Positions 37,754 through 47,573 of a stretch of DNA of 64,000 bases are shown here, one piece after another (positions within the stretch are counted from its first letter, which is position 1; each line of letters starts with the position of its first letter). Origin of the DNA: Hydrogenophaga sp. (GTDB taxonomy: Bacteria > Pseudomonadota > Gammaproteobacteria > Burkholderiales > Burkholderiaceae_C). The position numbers were made by a program, and so were the translations under genes. The stretch covers positions 1 to 64,000 of the forward strand of contig NZ_JADMJO010000055.1 of the NCBI RefSeq assembly GCF_018780385.1. Reading direction: 5' to 3'. The notes under the pieces are model-generated. The model saw only the letters and a program-made list of their open reading frames with translations. It did no database searches and was not told the DNA's origin.

Positions 37754-37779
37754 CCTTGCTGTCACCAGGTACACCCCCC

Positions 37780-38628
37780 ATGCTCGACCGGATCAAAGCC
37801 TCCCTGCCTTCGCTGGCACCCGCCGAGCAACGCGTGGGCAAGCTCGTGCTGCTGGACCCCCGCACTTTTGCCAGCCTGCCCGTGACCGAGCTCGCCGAGC
37901 GCTCCCACGTGAGCAAGCCCACGGTGGTGCGCTTCTGCCGCAGCATGGGCTACGACGGCCTGTCCGACTTCAAGCTCAAGCTCGCCGGCACCGTGAGCGA
38001 GGGCGTGCCCTTCATCCACCGCAGCGTGGACGTGGACGACAAGACGAGCGACGTGCTGGTCAAGGTCATCGACAACACGGTGGCGGCGTTCCTGAAGTAC
38101 CGCAACGACGCGTCCAGCCACGCCATTGAAAAGGCGGTGGACGCGCTGGTGGCGACCTACAAGCACAAGGGCCGCATCGAGTTCTACGGCGCGGGCAACT
38201 CCGGCATCGTGGCGCAGGACGCACAGCACAAGTTCTTCCGCCTGGGCATCAACGCGATTGCCTACAGCGACGGCCACATGCAGGTGATGAGCGCCTCACT
38301 GCTCGGCCCGGGCGACTGCGTGGTGATCGTCTCCAACTCCGGCCGCACGCGCGACCTGATGGACGCCGCCGACATCGCGCGCAAGCACGGCGCCACCGTG
38401 ATCACCATCACCACCAGCGGCACACCGCTGGCCCAGGCCGGCCACATCCACCTGTCTGCCGACCACCCCGAGGGCTACGACCGTTACAGCCCCATGACCT
38501 CACGTCTGATGCACCTGATGGTGATCGACATCGTGGCCACCTGCCTGGCGCTTCGCATCGGCGGCACCAAGCTGCAGCCGCTGCTGAAGGAAATGAAGAA
38601 CAACCTGCGGAGTAAACGGTATGCGTGA
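37780..38628 (+). CDS. RpiR/HexR-family transcriptional regulator (HTH + SIS domain)
   Basis: MLDRIKASLPSLAPAEQRVGKLVLLDPRTFASLPVTELAERSHVSKPTVVRFCRSMGYDGLSDFKLKLA; SIS domain VVIVSNSGRTRDLMDAADIAR. Confidence 0.92.
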   Translation: MLDRIKASLPSLAPAEQRVGKLVLLDPRTFASLPVTELAERSHVSKPTVVRFCRSMGYDGLSDFKLKLAGTVSEGVPFIHRSVDVDDKTSDVLVKVIDNTVAAFLKYRNDASSHAIEKAVDALVATYKHKGRIEFYGAGNSGIVAQDAQHKFFRLGINAIAYSDGHMQVMSASLLGPGDCVVIVSNSGRTRDLMDAADIARKHGATVITITTSGTPLAQAGHIHLSADHPEGYDRYSPMTSRLMHLMVIDIVATCLALRIGGTKLQPLLKEMKNNLRSKRYA

Positions 38629-38649
38629 TGGTGCGCGTTGCGCACTCGT

Positions 38650-38851
38650 CACGCACCCCCTGCGCCGCTGACGCGTCTTCCCCCAGAGGGGGACGATGCC
38701 TGTGGTCCGGCGTAGCCGGTTCCACGGCATCCTCAGCCTCAAACACGTTGTGCCGGAGGGGAAGCTGGTTTCAGAACATCGCAGAACCGGCTTTGCCGGG
38801 CTGCAGATGTTGCCCCCTGGGGGGTGACGCCGCAGGCGGCGCGGGGGGCAC
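38650..38851. repeat. intergenic compound inverted-repeat element
   Basis: Nested hairpins: GATGCCtGTGGtCCGGC-gta-GCCGGttCCACgGCATC; AACATCgCAGaaCCGGC-ttt-GCCGGgCTGcAGATGTT; GCCCCCtgggg...gcGGGGGGC enclosing GCCGCaggCGGC. Confidence 0.6.
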
Positions 38852-39949
38852 CTAAATCCGTCCTTCCTCTACCGCGTGGCAGGCAATACGGATACCGCCC
38901 AGCGTCAGCAGGTTGGGTCGTTCGTTACGGCAGCGGTCGTTGGCGTGCGGGCAGCGCGGGTTGAAGGCGCAGCCGGTGGGTGGGTTGAGCGGGTTGGGCA
39001 CCTCACCTGACACTGGCGTGCGCGCTCTACCCGTGTCGTGCATCTTCGGAATCGCGTCGAGCAGCATGCGCGTGTAAGGGTGGCGCGGGCTGTCGAACAG
39101 CGTGTGCTTGGGCGCGAGCTCCACCAGCCGGCCCAGGTACATCACGCCCACCTGGTCGCTCACGTGGCGCACCACAGCAAGGTTGTGGCTGATGAAAAGA
39201 TACGTCAGGCCGCGCTCGCGCTGCAGGTCCTTCATGATGTTGAGCACCTGCGCCTGCACGCTCACGTCCAGCGCCGAGGTGGGCTCGTCGCACACGAGAA
39301 ACTCGGGCTGCGTGGCCAGGGCGCGTGCGATCGAGATGCGCTGGCGCTGGCCGCCAGAGAATTGGTGCGGGTACTTCACGCGGTCCAGTGGCGACAGACC
39401 GACCGACTTCAACAAGTCGTCGACCCGAGCACGCACGGCGTCCGGCTCGGTCTCGATCTCGTGTTCGCGCAGCGGCTCGGCAATGATGTCTTCCACGCGC
39501 CAGCGCGGGTTCAAGCTGGCATACGGGTCCTGGAAGATCATCTGAATGCGGCGGCGCAGCTTGCGCCCTTCGGGCGTCTTGAACGCCGCATGCGCGTCCT
39601 GCCCGTCGAACTCGAAACCGCCCCGCGTGGGCTCGTACAGCCCCACGAGCAAACGCGCCACGGTGCTCTTGCCGCAGCCCGATTCGCCCACCAGTGCCAG
39701 CGTCTGGCCGCGCGGGATGTCGAAGGACACGCCGTCGACCGCGCGCAGCAGTTGGCGCGGCTGACGTTCAATCACGCGGTTGAGCCAAGGTGCCGAAACG
39801 TCGAAGGTTTTGGCCAGGTCGGTGGCACGCACCAGCGGCGCACCGGTGGCCGCCTCGGTGGTGGCGGCGGACACCGCTGCGTGCGTCTGGGCTGTCTGCG
39901 ACCGGACCGCCTGAGCCTGCACGGCCCGCTCGAACATGTCGTCGCTCAT
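38852..39949 (-). CDS. dipeptide/oligopeptide ABC transporter ATP-binding protein (DppF type)
   Basis: Walker [17 protein letters not shown], signature [15 protein letters not shown]; oligo-HPY tail [22 protein letters not shown]. Confidence 0.94.
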   Translation of the reverse strand: MSDDMFERAVQAQAVRSQTAQTHAAVSAATTEAATGAPLVRATDLAKTFDVSAPWLNRVIERQPRQLLRAVDGVSFDIPRGQTLALVGESGCGKSTVARLLVGLYEPTRGGFEFDGQDAHAAFKTPEGRKLRRRIQMIFQDPYASLNPRWRVEDIIAEPLREHEIETEPDAVRARVDDLLKSVGLSPLDRVKYPHQFSGGQRQRISIARALATQPEFLVCDEPTSALDVSVQAQVLNIMKDLQRERGLTYLFISHNLAVVRHVSDQVGVMYLGRLVELAPKHTLFDSPRHPYTRMLLDAIPKMHDTGRARTPVSGEVPNPLNPPTGCAFNPRCPHANDRCRNERPNLLTLGGIRIACHAVEEGRI

Positions 39950-40010
39950 TGGCTAACCTCCGTGCTGTGCACTGCGGTGCGAGCTGGCTTGGCGCGGCCC
40001 GGCGCGGCGC

Positions 40011-40985
40011 TCATGCAGCAACTCCGGTGGTGGCGTGCAGCCAGCAGGCCGCGCGCGTGGCGCCGGCCACCAGCAAATCGGGTCGATCCACATGGCAGCG
40101 GTCGAACACCCTTTCGCAACGCGGGTTGTAGGCACAGCCTGTTGGAATCGCATTGAGACGCGGCATCGCGCCGTCGATCTGGTGCAGTCGCTCGCGGTCC
40201 ATGCTCATGTCGGGAATGCAGGCCATCAGACCTGCGGTGTATGGATGGGCTGGGTGGTTGATGACCTCGTGCACCGGGCCGATTTCGGCAATGCGCCCGG
40301 CGTACATCACGGCCACGCGGTCGCAGGTTTCGGCGATCACACCCATGTCGTGGGTGATCAGCATCACCGCCGCGCCGCGCTGTTTGCAGATGGTCTTGAG
40401 CAGCGTGATGATCTGCGCCTGGATCGATACGTCGAGCGCTGTGGTGGGTTCATCGGCCACGATCAGCTGCGGCTCGGCCGCGAGCGCCAACGCGATCACC
40501 ACCCGCTGGCGCATGCCGCCACTGAACTGGTGGGGGAAATGGTCGATGCGCTGCTCAGCGGCCGGTATGCCGGTGTCCTTGAGCAGGTCGATGGCACGCT
40601 TGCGCGCCTCGGCCTGCGTAACAGGCAGGTGGGTGGTGATGGTCTCGATGAGCTGGCGGCCCACCGAGTAAAGGGGGTTGAGCGAGGTCAGCGGGTCCTG
40701 GAAGATCGCGCCGATCTTGCGCCCGCGCACCTTGCGCATCTCTTCGTGCGGCAGGTTGTCGATGCGCTGGCCATGCAGCAGGATCTCACCCGAGGCCACA
40801 CGGCCCGGTGGTTCGAGCAGGCCGATGATGGAGGCGCCCGTGAGCGACTTGCCCGCGCCGGACTCGCCCACCACACCGAGGATTTCACCCGGTGCGATGT
40901 CGAAGGAGATGTCGTCGAGGGCGCGCAGCGTGCCACGTCGGCCGGGGAACTCGACAACCAGGTTCTTGACTTGAAGGAGGCTCAT
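40011..40985 (-). CDS. dipeptide/oligopeptide ABC transporter ATP-binding protein (DppD type)
   Basis: GESGAGKSLTGASIIGLL, FSGGMRQRVVIALAL, IPTGCAYNPRCERVFDRC. Confidence 0.94.
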   Translation of the reverse strand: MSLLQVKNLVVEFPGRRGTLRALDDISFDIAPGEILGVVGESGAGKSLTGASIIGLLEPPGRVASGEILLHGQRIDNLPHEEMRKVRGRKIGAIFQDPLTSLNPLYSVGRQLIETITTHLPVTQAEARKRAIDLLKDTGIPAAEQRIDHFPHQFSGGMRQRVVIALALAAEPQLIVADEPTTALDVSIQAQIITLLKTICKQRGAAVMLITHDMGVIAETCDRVAVMYAGRIAEIGPVHEVINHPAHPYTAGLMACIPDMSMDRERLHQIDGAMPRLNAIPTGCAYNPRCERVFDRCHVDRPDLLVAGATRAACWLHATTGVAA

Positions 40986-40989
40986 GTTG

Positions 40990-41901
40990 TTATCGGAGTC
41001 GCGGATTCAAAGCATCGCGCAGCCAGTCGCCCAGCAGGTTCACGCTGAGTGCAATCAGCACCAGCATGGCGCCCGGGAAGATGGTGATCCACCACTCTCC
41101 GGAAAACAGGTAGTCGTTGCCCACGCGGATGAGCGTGCCCAGTGACGGCGAGGTGGGCGGCGCGCCCACGCCCAGGAACGACAGCGTGGCCTCGGTGATG
41201 ATGGCCGTGGCCACCTGAATGGTGGCGAGCACCAGCACCGGACCCATGACGTTGGGCAGCACGTGGCTGCGCATGATGCGCAACGGCGCCACGCCGGTCA
41301 CGCGGGCCGCCTGCACGTATTCCTTGTTACGCTCCACCAGCGTGGAGCCACGCACGGTGCGCGCGTACTGCACCCAGCCGGTGAGCGTGATCGAGATGAT
41401 GAGCACGCCGAAAGCCAGCGCTTCATGCGCATTGGGAAACAAGGCACGACCCACACCAGCAATCAACAGAGCCACCAGGATGGCGGGGAAGGACAACATC
41501 ACGTCGCACAGGCGCATGAGCAGGCTGTCGACCCATCCGCCCAGGAAACCGGCGGCCAGGCCAAACGACACGCCGATCACCACCGAGAGCACCACCGAGG
41601 CCAGCCCCACCGCCAGCGAGATGCGCGCGCCGTACATGAGGGCAGAGAGGATGTCGCGGCCCTGGTCGTCGGTGCCCAACAAGAAGTTGCGCGACCCCTC
41701 GGGGCTCCAGGCCGGCGGCAAGCGCGCATTGGAGAGCTCGAGCGTGGCGAGGTCGAACGGGTTGTGCGGCGCCACCCAGGGCGCAAACACGGCGCAGAAG
41801 ATGCAGATGAACGCGATCACCGCCGCCACGATGGCGGTCGGTGAATTGCGGAAGCTGTGGCCGACATCGCTGTCGAGCCCTCTTTTGATGAAACTGATCA
41901 C
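40990..41901 (-). CDS. peptide ABC transporter permease (DppC type)
   Basis: LLGTDDQGRDILSALMYGARISLAVGLASVVLSVVIGVSFGLAAGFLGGWVDSLLMRLCDVMLSFPAILVALLI. Confidence 0.93.
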   Translation of the reverse strand: MISFIKRGLDSDVGHSFRNSPTAIVAAVIAFICIFCAVFAPWVAPHNPFDLATLELSNARLPPAWSPEGSRNFLLGTDDQGRDILSALMYGARISLAVGLASVVLSVVIGVSFGLAAGFLGGWVDSLLMRLCDVMLSFPAILVALLIAGVGRALFPNAHEALAFGVLIISITLTGWVQYARTVRGSTLVERNKEYVQAARVTGVAPLRIMRSHVLPNVMGPVLVLATIQVATAIITEATLSFLGVGAPPTSPSLGTLIRVGNDYLFSGEWWITIFPGAMLVLIALSVNLLGDWLRDALNPRLR

Positions 41902-41924
41902 GTGGGGAACCTGTTTGGAATCAA

Positions 41925-41956
41925 TGCCGCCGCAAGACTGAGGGCTCGCGGCGGCA
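41925..41956. repeat. intercistronic stem-loop after SBP paralogue 1
   Basis: TGCCGCCGC(41925-41933)/GCGGCGGCA(41948-41956), perfect 9-bp inverted repeat, no T tract. Confidence 0.8.
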
Positions 41957-41964
41957 GGGCCGGC

Positions 41965-43551
41965 TCACTTCGCCGGACTCACCGACATGTAGCGGAAGGG
42001 CATGAAGTTGTCGGCCATCTGGACCAGCTCCACGTTGCTGGCCACACCCCAGGCCAGCGCCTGCTGGTGCAGTGGGAGGTGACCGATGTCGTCGGAGTGC
42101 AGCTTGAAAGCCTGCTTGATCAAGGCGTCGCGCTTGCCCTTGTCGGTTTCAGACTGGATCTGCACGGTCAATTCGTCGACCTTGGGATTGCAGTACGCCC
42201 CCAGATTGAACTGGCCACTGCCTTTGTCGTCGACGCAGCGCATCAGCGCGTTCAGCGCGTTGTGCGAGTCATAGGTGCCGGGGGTCCAGCCCAACATGTA
42301 GAAGCTGGTGTCGCGCCGGAGGATCTTGGGGAAGTAGGTGCCCTTGGTCTCGGCCTGCAGGTTGATCTTCACCCCGATGCGGGCGAGGTTGGCCGCCACC
42401 GCTTCGCAGATCGCACCGTCGTTCACGTAGCGGTCGTTGGGGCAGTTCATGGCCACTTCAAAGCCGTTCGGGTAACCGGCCTCGGCCAGCAGCTTCTTGG
42501 CCGCTTCCGTGTCATAAGGCAGGCGCGCATTCATCGCCTCGTCAAAGCCGTTGATGCCGGGGCCCACCAAAAGCGCGGTGGGCTTGGAAGCGCCGCGCAT
42601 CACGGTGCGCTGAATGCCGTTCATGTCGATCGCCTGGTAGAAGGCCTGGCGCACGCGCTTGTCTTTGAACGGGTTCTTGCCCTTGACGTTCGAATACAGC
42701 AGTTCGTCACGCTTCTGGTCCATGCCCAGGAAAATGGTGCGCAGCTCCGGGCCTTGCATCACCTTGCTCTTGCCGCTGGCGTTGATGCGCGCGATGTCCT
42801 GCAGCGGCACCGGTTCGATCACATCCACCTGACCCGAGAGCAAAGCCGCCACGCGGGTGGAGTCGTTGCCGACCGGGGTGTATTCCACGTTCACGACGTT
42901 GCCTTCGATCTTCCCCCAGTAGTTGCCGTTGCGCACGAAGCTGGTCTTGACGTTGGGCTGGCGCTCGCGCAGGCGAAACGGACCCGTGCCGTTGGCGCGA
43001 AACGAGGCCGCGTTCTCAATGCCCTTGCGGCGGTCCACCGGGCGCGTGGCCTGGTTCTCTTCGGACCACTTCTTGTTCATGATGAACAGCAGCGAGAGCA
43101 CGTCGGGCAGGATCGGGAATGGTCCCTTGGTTTCGATGTCGACCGTGAAGTCGTTGACCTTGCGGACTTCCTTCACATCGTTGGTGTAGCTCTTCATGTC
43201 CGAGCCTTCGCCCGAGGCACGCGCGAAGGTGAACAGCACGTCGTCAGCGGTGAACGGCGCACCGTCGTGAAACTTCACGCCCTTGCGCAGTTCGAAACGC
43301 CACACGCTGGGCGAGGCCTGCTTCCAGCTGGTGGCCAATGCCGGCACCAGCTTCAGGTTCCTGTCGCGGCCCACCAGCGGCTCGTAGACGTTGCTCGTCA
43401 CGCTGAGCTGCAGCGTTTCGTTGAGCGAATGCGGATCCATGGAGAGCGCATCGCCCTGGTTGCCGACGCGGACGGTCTGCGCGCTGGTTGAGCCCACGGC
43501 GAAGGCCGCAGACATCACCAGACCACTGACCAGTCTCTTGTTGAACTTCAT
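41965..43551 (-). CDS. extracellular solute-binding protein family 5 (paralogue 1)
   Basis: Signal peptide; RVGNQGDALSMDPHSLNETLQLSVTSNVYEPLVGRDRNLKLVPALATSW...LRKGVKFHDGAPFTADDVLFTF. Confidence 0.94.
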   Translation of the reverse strand: MKFNKRLVSGLVMSAAFAVGSTSAQTVRVGNQGDALSMDPHSLNETLQLSVTSNVYEPLVGRDRNLKLVPALATSWKQASPSVWRFELRKGVKFHDGAPFTADDVLFTFARASGEGSDMKSYTNDVKEVRKVNDFTVDIETKGPFPILPDVLSLLFIMNKKWSEENQATRPVDRRKGIENAASFRANGTGPFRLRERQPNVKTSFVRNGNYWGKIEGNVVNVEYTPVGNDSTRVAALLSGQVDVIEPVPLQDIARINASGKSKVMQGPELRTIFLGMDQKRDELLYSNVKGKNPFKDKRVRQAFYQAIDMNGIQRTVMRGASKPTALLVGPGINGFDEAMNARLPYDTEAAKKLLAEAGYPNGFEVAMNCPNDRYVNDGAICEAVAANLARIGVKINLQAETKGTYFPKILRRDTSFYMLGWTPGTYDSHNALNALMRCVDDKGSGQFNLGAYCNPKVDELTVQIQSETDKGKRDALIKQAFKLHSDDIGHLPLHQQALAWGVASNVELVQMADNFMPFRYMSVSPAK

Positions 43552-44852
43552 GCATCACTCCTTGCGTGGTTGGAAACTGTTGAATTCGATAGAGCGGGTT
43601 TGGCATGGCCATCGGCCAGCGGCATGCCATGCTCAATCAGGCCGGCGTGCAGCGCCGCGCCCAGAGGCAACACCTCGTCGTTGAAATCGTAGCGGCTGTT
43701 GTGCAGGTAGCACCCACCCATGCCGCTCTCCAGGCCTTGCCCCAGTCGCAGATAGGCACCGGGTTTGGCCTGCAGCATGAACGAAAAATCTTCAGCGCCC
43801 ATGCTCGGGTCCATGTTGCGGTCCACGTGGTCGTGGCCCAGCAGCTTCTGCGCCACGTCGGCCGCAAAGCGCGCCTCGGCGGCGCTGTTGATCGTGGCCG
43901 GGTAGATGCGCTCGTACTTGACATGGGCCGCAGCGCCCAGGCCCAGCGCCACGCCCGAACACACCTCTTGCAAGCGCTGCTCGATCATGTTCTGCACCTC
44001 GGCGTGGAAGGTGCGCACCGTGCCCACCAGCGTGGCCTTGCCCGGCATCACGCTGAAGGCACCCATGTCACCGGCCTGCATCGCGCAGATGCTGATGACC
44101 GCGCTGTCGATGGCGCGCACGTTGCGCGAAACGATGCTCTGCACCGCGGTGATGATGTGTGCGGAGACCAGCACCGGGTCCACCGTCTGGTAAGGGTGCG
44201 CGCCATGGCCGCCCTTGCCGGTGATCTCGATGGTGATGCGGTCGGCCGACGCCATCATGGGGCCGGGGTTCACACCCACGGTACCTGGTTTCATCTGCGG
44301 CCAGTTGTGCATGCCGTAGACCGACTGCACCGGGAAGCGCTCGAACAGGCCGTCTTCGATCATGGCCTTGGCGCCGGCAAAACCTTCTTCACCGGGCTGG
44401 AAGATCAACACGGCCGTGCCATCGAACTGCCTTGTTTCGGCCAGGTAGCGGGCGGCCCCCACCAGCATGGTGGTGTGGCCGTCATGACCGCAGCCGTGCA
44501 TCATCCCGGGCTTGGTGGACTTCCACGCAAAGTCGTTGTGTTCGGTCATGGGCAACGCGTCCATGTCGGCGCGCAGACCGATCATGCGGCCGCTCTCGCG
44601 GCGCTGGCCGTGAATGACCGCCACCACACCGGTCTTGCCGATGCCGGTGTGGATCTCGTCCACACCGCACACCTTGAGCGATTCAACGACGCGCTTCGCG
44701 GTGTAGTGCTCTTCGAAGCCGATCTCCGGGTGCGCGTGGAGATCACGACGCAGCGCGGTGAGCTCGGGATGGAATGCGACGATGTGCGCGAATGCGCGGC
44801 CGTGGGCCTTGATGCGAGAGGTCAACATGGCGGTGTGAAGCTCAATGTCCAC
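43548..44852 (-). CDS. M20-family amidohydrolase (hippurate hydrolase/aminoacylase-like)
   Basis: LHAHPEIGFEEHYTAKRVVESL, GLRADMDALPM, GMMHGCGHDGHTTMLVGAARYLAE, MGAEDFSFML. Confidence 0.94.
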   Translation of the reverse strand: MDIELHTAMLTSRIKAHGRAFAHIVAFHPELTALRRDLHAHPEIGFEEHYTAKRVVESLKVCGVDEIHTGIGKTGVVAVIHGQRRESGRMIGLRADMDALPMTEHNDFAWKSTKPGMMHGCGHDGHTTMLVGAARYLAETRQFDGTAVLIFQPGEEGFAGAKAMIEDGLFERFPVQSVYGMHNWPQMKPGTVGVNPGPMMASADRITIEITGKGGHGAHPYQTVDPVLVSAHIITAVQSIVSRNVRAIDSAVISICAMQAGDMGAFSVMPGKATLVGTVRTFHAEVQNMIEQRLQEVCSGVALGLGAAAHVKYERIYPATINSAAEARFAADVAQKLLGHDHVDRNMDPSMGAEDFSFMLQAKPGAYLRLGQGLESGMGGCYLHNSRYDFNDEVLPLGAALHAGLIEHGMPLADGHAKPALSNSTVSNHARSDA

Positions 44853-45822
44853 CCGATTTTTCGGCGCGCAAGCGTGGGTCGACAGCGAAGTACAACAAGT
44901 CCACGATCAGGTTGATCACGACGAAGATCAGCGCGATCAGGCAGAGGTAGGCGGCCATCACCGGGATGTCGGCAAAGGTGACCGCCTGGATGAACAGCAA
45001 GCCCATGCCTGGCCACTGAAACACCGTCTCGGTGATGATGGCAAACGCAATCAGACCGCCCAACTGCAGACCCGTGATGGTCATCACCGGCACCAGCGTG
45101 TTCTTCAGCGCGTGGCCGAAATGCACGGCGCGGTCGGTGAGGCCCCGGGCGCGGGCGAACTTGATGTAGTCGGTGCGCAGCACTTCCAGCATCTCGGCGC
45201 GCACCAGTCGCATGATCAGCGTGAGCTGGAAGATCGCCAGCGTGATGGCTGGCAGAGTGATGTGCAACCAGCCCTTGGCGGTGAGCAACCCGGTGGACCA
45301 CCAGCCGAGTTGCACAACGTCACCGCGACCGAAGCTGGGAAACCAACCCAGGTTCACGGCGAACACCAGGATCAGCAGGATGCCGATCAGGAACGTGGGC
45401 AGCGACACACCGAGCAAGGACACGGTCATGAAAAACTGGCTCATGAACGTGCCTCGCTTGAGCGCGGCGTAAACCCCCATCGGGATACCGACAGCCAGCG
45501 CGAGCACGGCGGCCACCATGGCCAACTCCAGCGTGGCCGGGAACCGCTCCGTGATCAGGCGTGACACCTTGGCTCCCTGGCGCAGACTCAGGCCGAATTC
45601 GCCCTGTACCGCGTTGGCGAGGAAATGCCAGAACTGCACGAAGAAGGGCTGATCCAGGCCGAGGTCGGCCCGCAACTCGCGGACCTGCTCGGCCGTGGCG
45701 TCCTGCCCCAGCAGGAACACAACAGGGTCGCCCACGTACTGGAACAGCATGAACGCGATCAGCGCTACGCTGATCATGACGATCACGGCTTGCGCCAGTC
45801 GCCGGAGAATGAATGCAAACAT
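44842..45822 (-). CDS. peptide ABC transporter permease (DppB type)
   Basis: MFAFILRRLAQAVIVMISVALIAFMLFQYVGDPV...DYIKFARARGLTDRAVHFGHALKNTLVPVMTITGLQLG. Confidence 0.94.
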   Translation of the reverse strand: MFAFILRRLAQAVIVMISVALIAFMLFQYVGDPVVFLLGQDATAEQVRELRADLGLDQPFFVQFWHFLANAVQGEFGLSLRQGAKVSRLITERFPATLELAMVAAVLALAVGIPMGVYAALKRGTFMSQFFMTVSLLGVSLPTFLIGILLILVFAVNLGWFPSFGRGDVVQLGWWSTGLLTAKGWLHITLPAITLAIFQLTLIMRLVRAEMLEVLRTDYIKFARARGLTDRAVHFGHALKNTLVPVMTITGLQLGGLIAFAIITETVFQWPGMGLLFIQAVTFADIPVMAAYLCLIALIFVVINLIVDLLYFAVDPRLRAEKSGGH

Positions 45823-45839
45823 CGTGGGTACAAATGAAG

Positions 45840-45871
45840 AGAGGGTCGCAACCCGAGGTGAGCGACCCTCT
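45840..45871. repeat. intercistronic stem-loop after SBP paralogue 2
   Basis: AGAGGGTCGC(45840-45849)/GCGACCCTCT(45862-45871), perfect 10-bp inverted repeat, no T tract. Confidence 0.8.
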
Positions 45872-45886
45872 GCAGATGGGCTGAAA

Positions 45887-47473
45887 TCAGTTTACCTTGA
45901 TCAGACGCCAGTCCAGCCGGTTGTCGGCGCGGTGCACCACGTCAATGTTCTTCTTCATCGCCCACGGAATCACCTGGTTGTGCAGCGGGATATGCGCGAC
46001 GTCCTCATTCTGGAGGGCCAGCGCCTTGGTCAGCAGTTCGGTGCGCAGCTTCAGGTCGGTTTCCTTCTTGGTGCGCTCCACCAGCGCATCCATCTGCGGG
46101 TTGCTGTAGCGTCCCACGTTGTAGTTGCCGTCACCGCCCGCGCCCACCGAGCGCACCAGCGACTGCAGGCTGTACAGCGCATCAAACGTCGGCACGCCCC
46201 ACCCCAGCATGTAGATGCTGGCTTCGTAGCGCTGAATCATCGGGAAGTAGGTCGACAGCGGCAGCGTGCGCAGCTTGGCTTTCACGCCGATGCGCGCCCA
46301 CATGGCCGTCACAGCCTGGCAAATCTGCTCGTCGTTGATGTAGCGGTTGTTCGGGCAAGCAAAGTCCACTTCGAAGCCGTCCTTGTAGCCGGCATCGGCC
46401 AACAGCTTTTGCGCCGCAGCCACGTCGAACGGATGGCGCTTGTGCACGGCGTCCGTCCAACCGTTCACCTGTGGCGCCACCAACGCACCAGTGGGTTGGC
46501 CCAGTCCGCGCAGCGTCACGCGGGCAATGGTGTCCATGTCGATCGCCTGGTAGAGCGCCCTGCGAACGCGCTGGTCCTTCAGCGGGTTTTTGCCTTTGAT
46601 GTTGCTACCGGGCAATTCGGTGCGGAACTGGTCCATGCCGAAAAAGATGGTGCGGTTCTCAATCCCGTCGATCACTTTCAAAGTGCCCTCGGAGCGCACC
46701 CGCGGCAGATCTTGCGGGCTGGGGTCGAGCACCAGATCCACCTCGCCGGACAACAGCGCGGCCATGCGCGTGGCCACCGCTTTCACCGGCGTGTAGATCA
46801 CCTCGGTCACGTTGCCTTCAGACTTGCCCCACCAGTTCGGGTTGCGCGTGAGCACCATCTTCTGGTCAGGCTGCCACTCTTTCAACACAAACGGACCAGT
46901 GCCGTTGGCATTGCGGTGGGCAAAGTTTTCGTCTTGCGTCTTGATGTCTTTGGGAGAGGTCGAGTTGTTCTTCTCGGCCCAGGCCTTGCTCATCATGCGC
47001 AGCTCGGTGAGCTGGTTCAGCAGCACCGGGTTGGGATCCTTGGTGAAGATGTCGATGGTGTTGGCATCCACCTTGACCACCTTGTCGATGCCTTGGGCGT
47101 AGATGCCGAAGTTCGACGTCTTGGTCATGGCTCGCTCGAGCGAGAACACCGCATCGTCGGCCGAGAACGTGGAACCATCGTGGAACTTCACGCCGGTGCG
47201 CAAATTGAGGCGCAGCTGCGTGGGCGTGACTTGCTTCCACGCCGTGGCCAAGATGGGCTCGGGCTTGAAGGTCTTGCTGTTGTAGTACACCAGCGACTCG
47301 TACACCGACGCGTGAATGCCATTGGCCAACGCGTTGTTCTGCGAGTGAATGTCCCAGGTCGGGATGTCGCTGGCGCTGGTCCACTTGAAGGTCTTGGCGT
47401 GTAGGCCACCCGCGGTCACCGAGAGCGCCACTGTCAATGCGGCCAAGCGGAAATAGGTAAAGGTTGAATGCAT
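45887..47473 (-). CDS. extracellular solute-binding protein family 5 (paralogue 2; start at MHSTFTYF)
   Basis: Signal peptide MHSTFTYFRLAALTVALSVTAGGLHA; LRTGVKFHDGSTFSADDAVFSLERAM; closely resembles the 41965-43551 product. Confidence 0.93.
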   Translation of the reverse strand: MHSTFTYFRLAALTVALSVTAGGLHAKTFKWTSASDIPTWDIHSQNNALANGIHASVYESLVYYNSKTFKPEPILATAWKQVTPTQLRLNLRTGVKFHDGSTFSADDAVFSLERAMTKTSNFGIYAQGIDKVVKVDANTIDIFTKDPNPVLLNQLTELRMMSKAWAEKNNSTSPKDIKTQDENFAHRNANGTGPFVLKEWQPDQKMVLTRNPNWWGKSEGNVTEVIYTPVKAVATRMAALLSGEVDLVLDPSPQDLPRVRSEGTLKVIDGIENRTIFFGMDQFRTELPGSNIKGKNPLKDQRVRRALYQAIDMDTIARVTLRGLGQPTGALVAPQVNGWTDAVHKRHPFDVAAAQKLLADAGYKDGFEVDFACPNNRYINDEQICQAVTAMWARIGVKAKLRTLPLSTYFPMIQRYEASIYMLGWGVPTFDALYSLQSLVRSVGAGGDGNYNVGRYSNPQMDALVERTKKETDLKLRTELLTKALALQNEDVAHIPLHNQVIPWAMKKNIDVVHRADNRLDWRLIKVN

Positions 47474-47573
47474 GGAAGTACCCTGGTCAGTAATAACGAA
47501 CAAGGACTATGCAACAAACGTTCCCGCCTCCGAACCGGGGTAACCCGCATCGAAGGTGCAAACAAGTCTCGGA

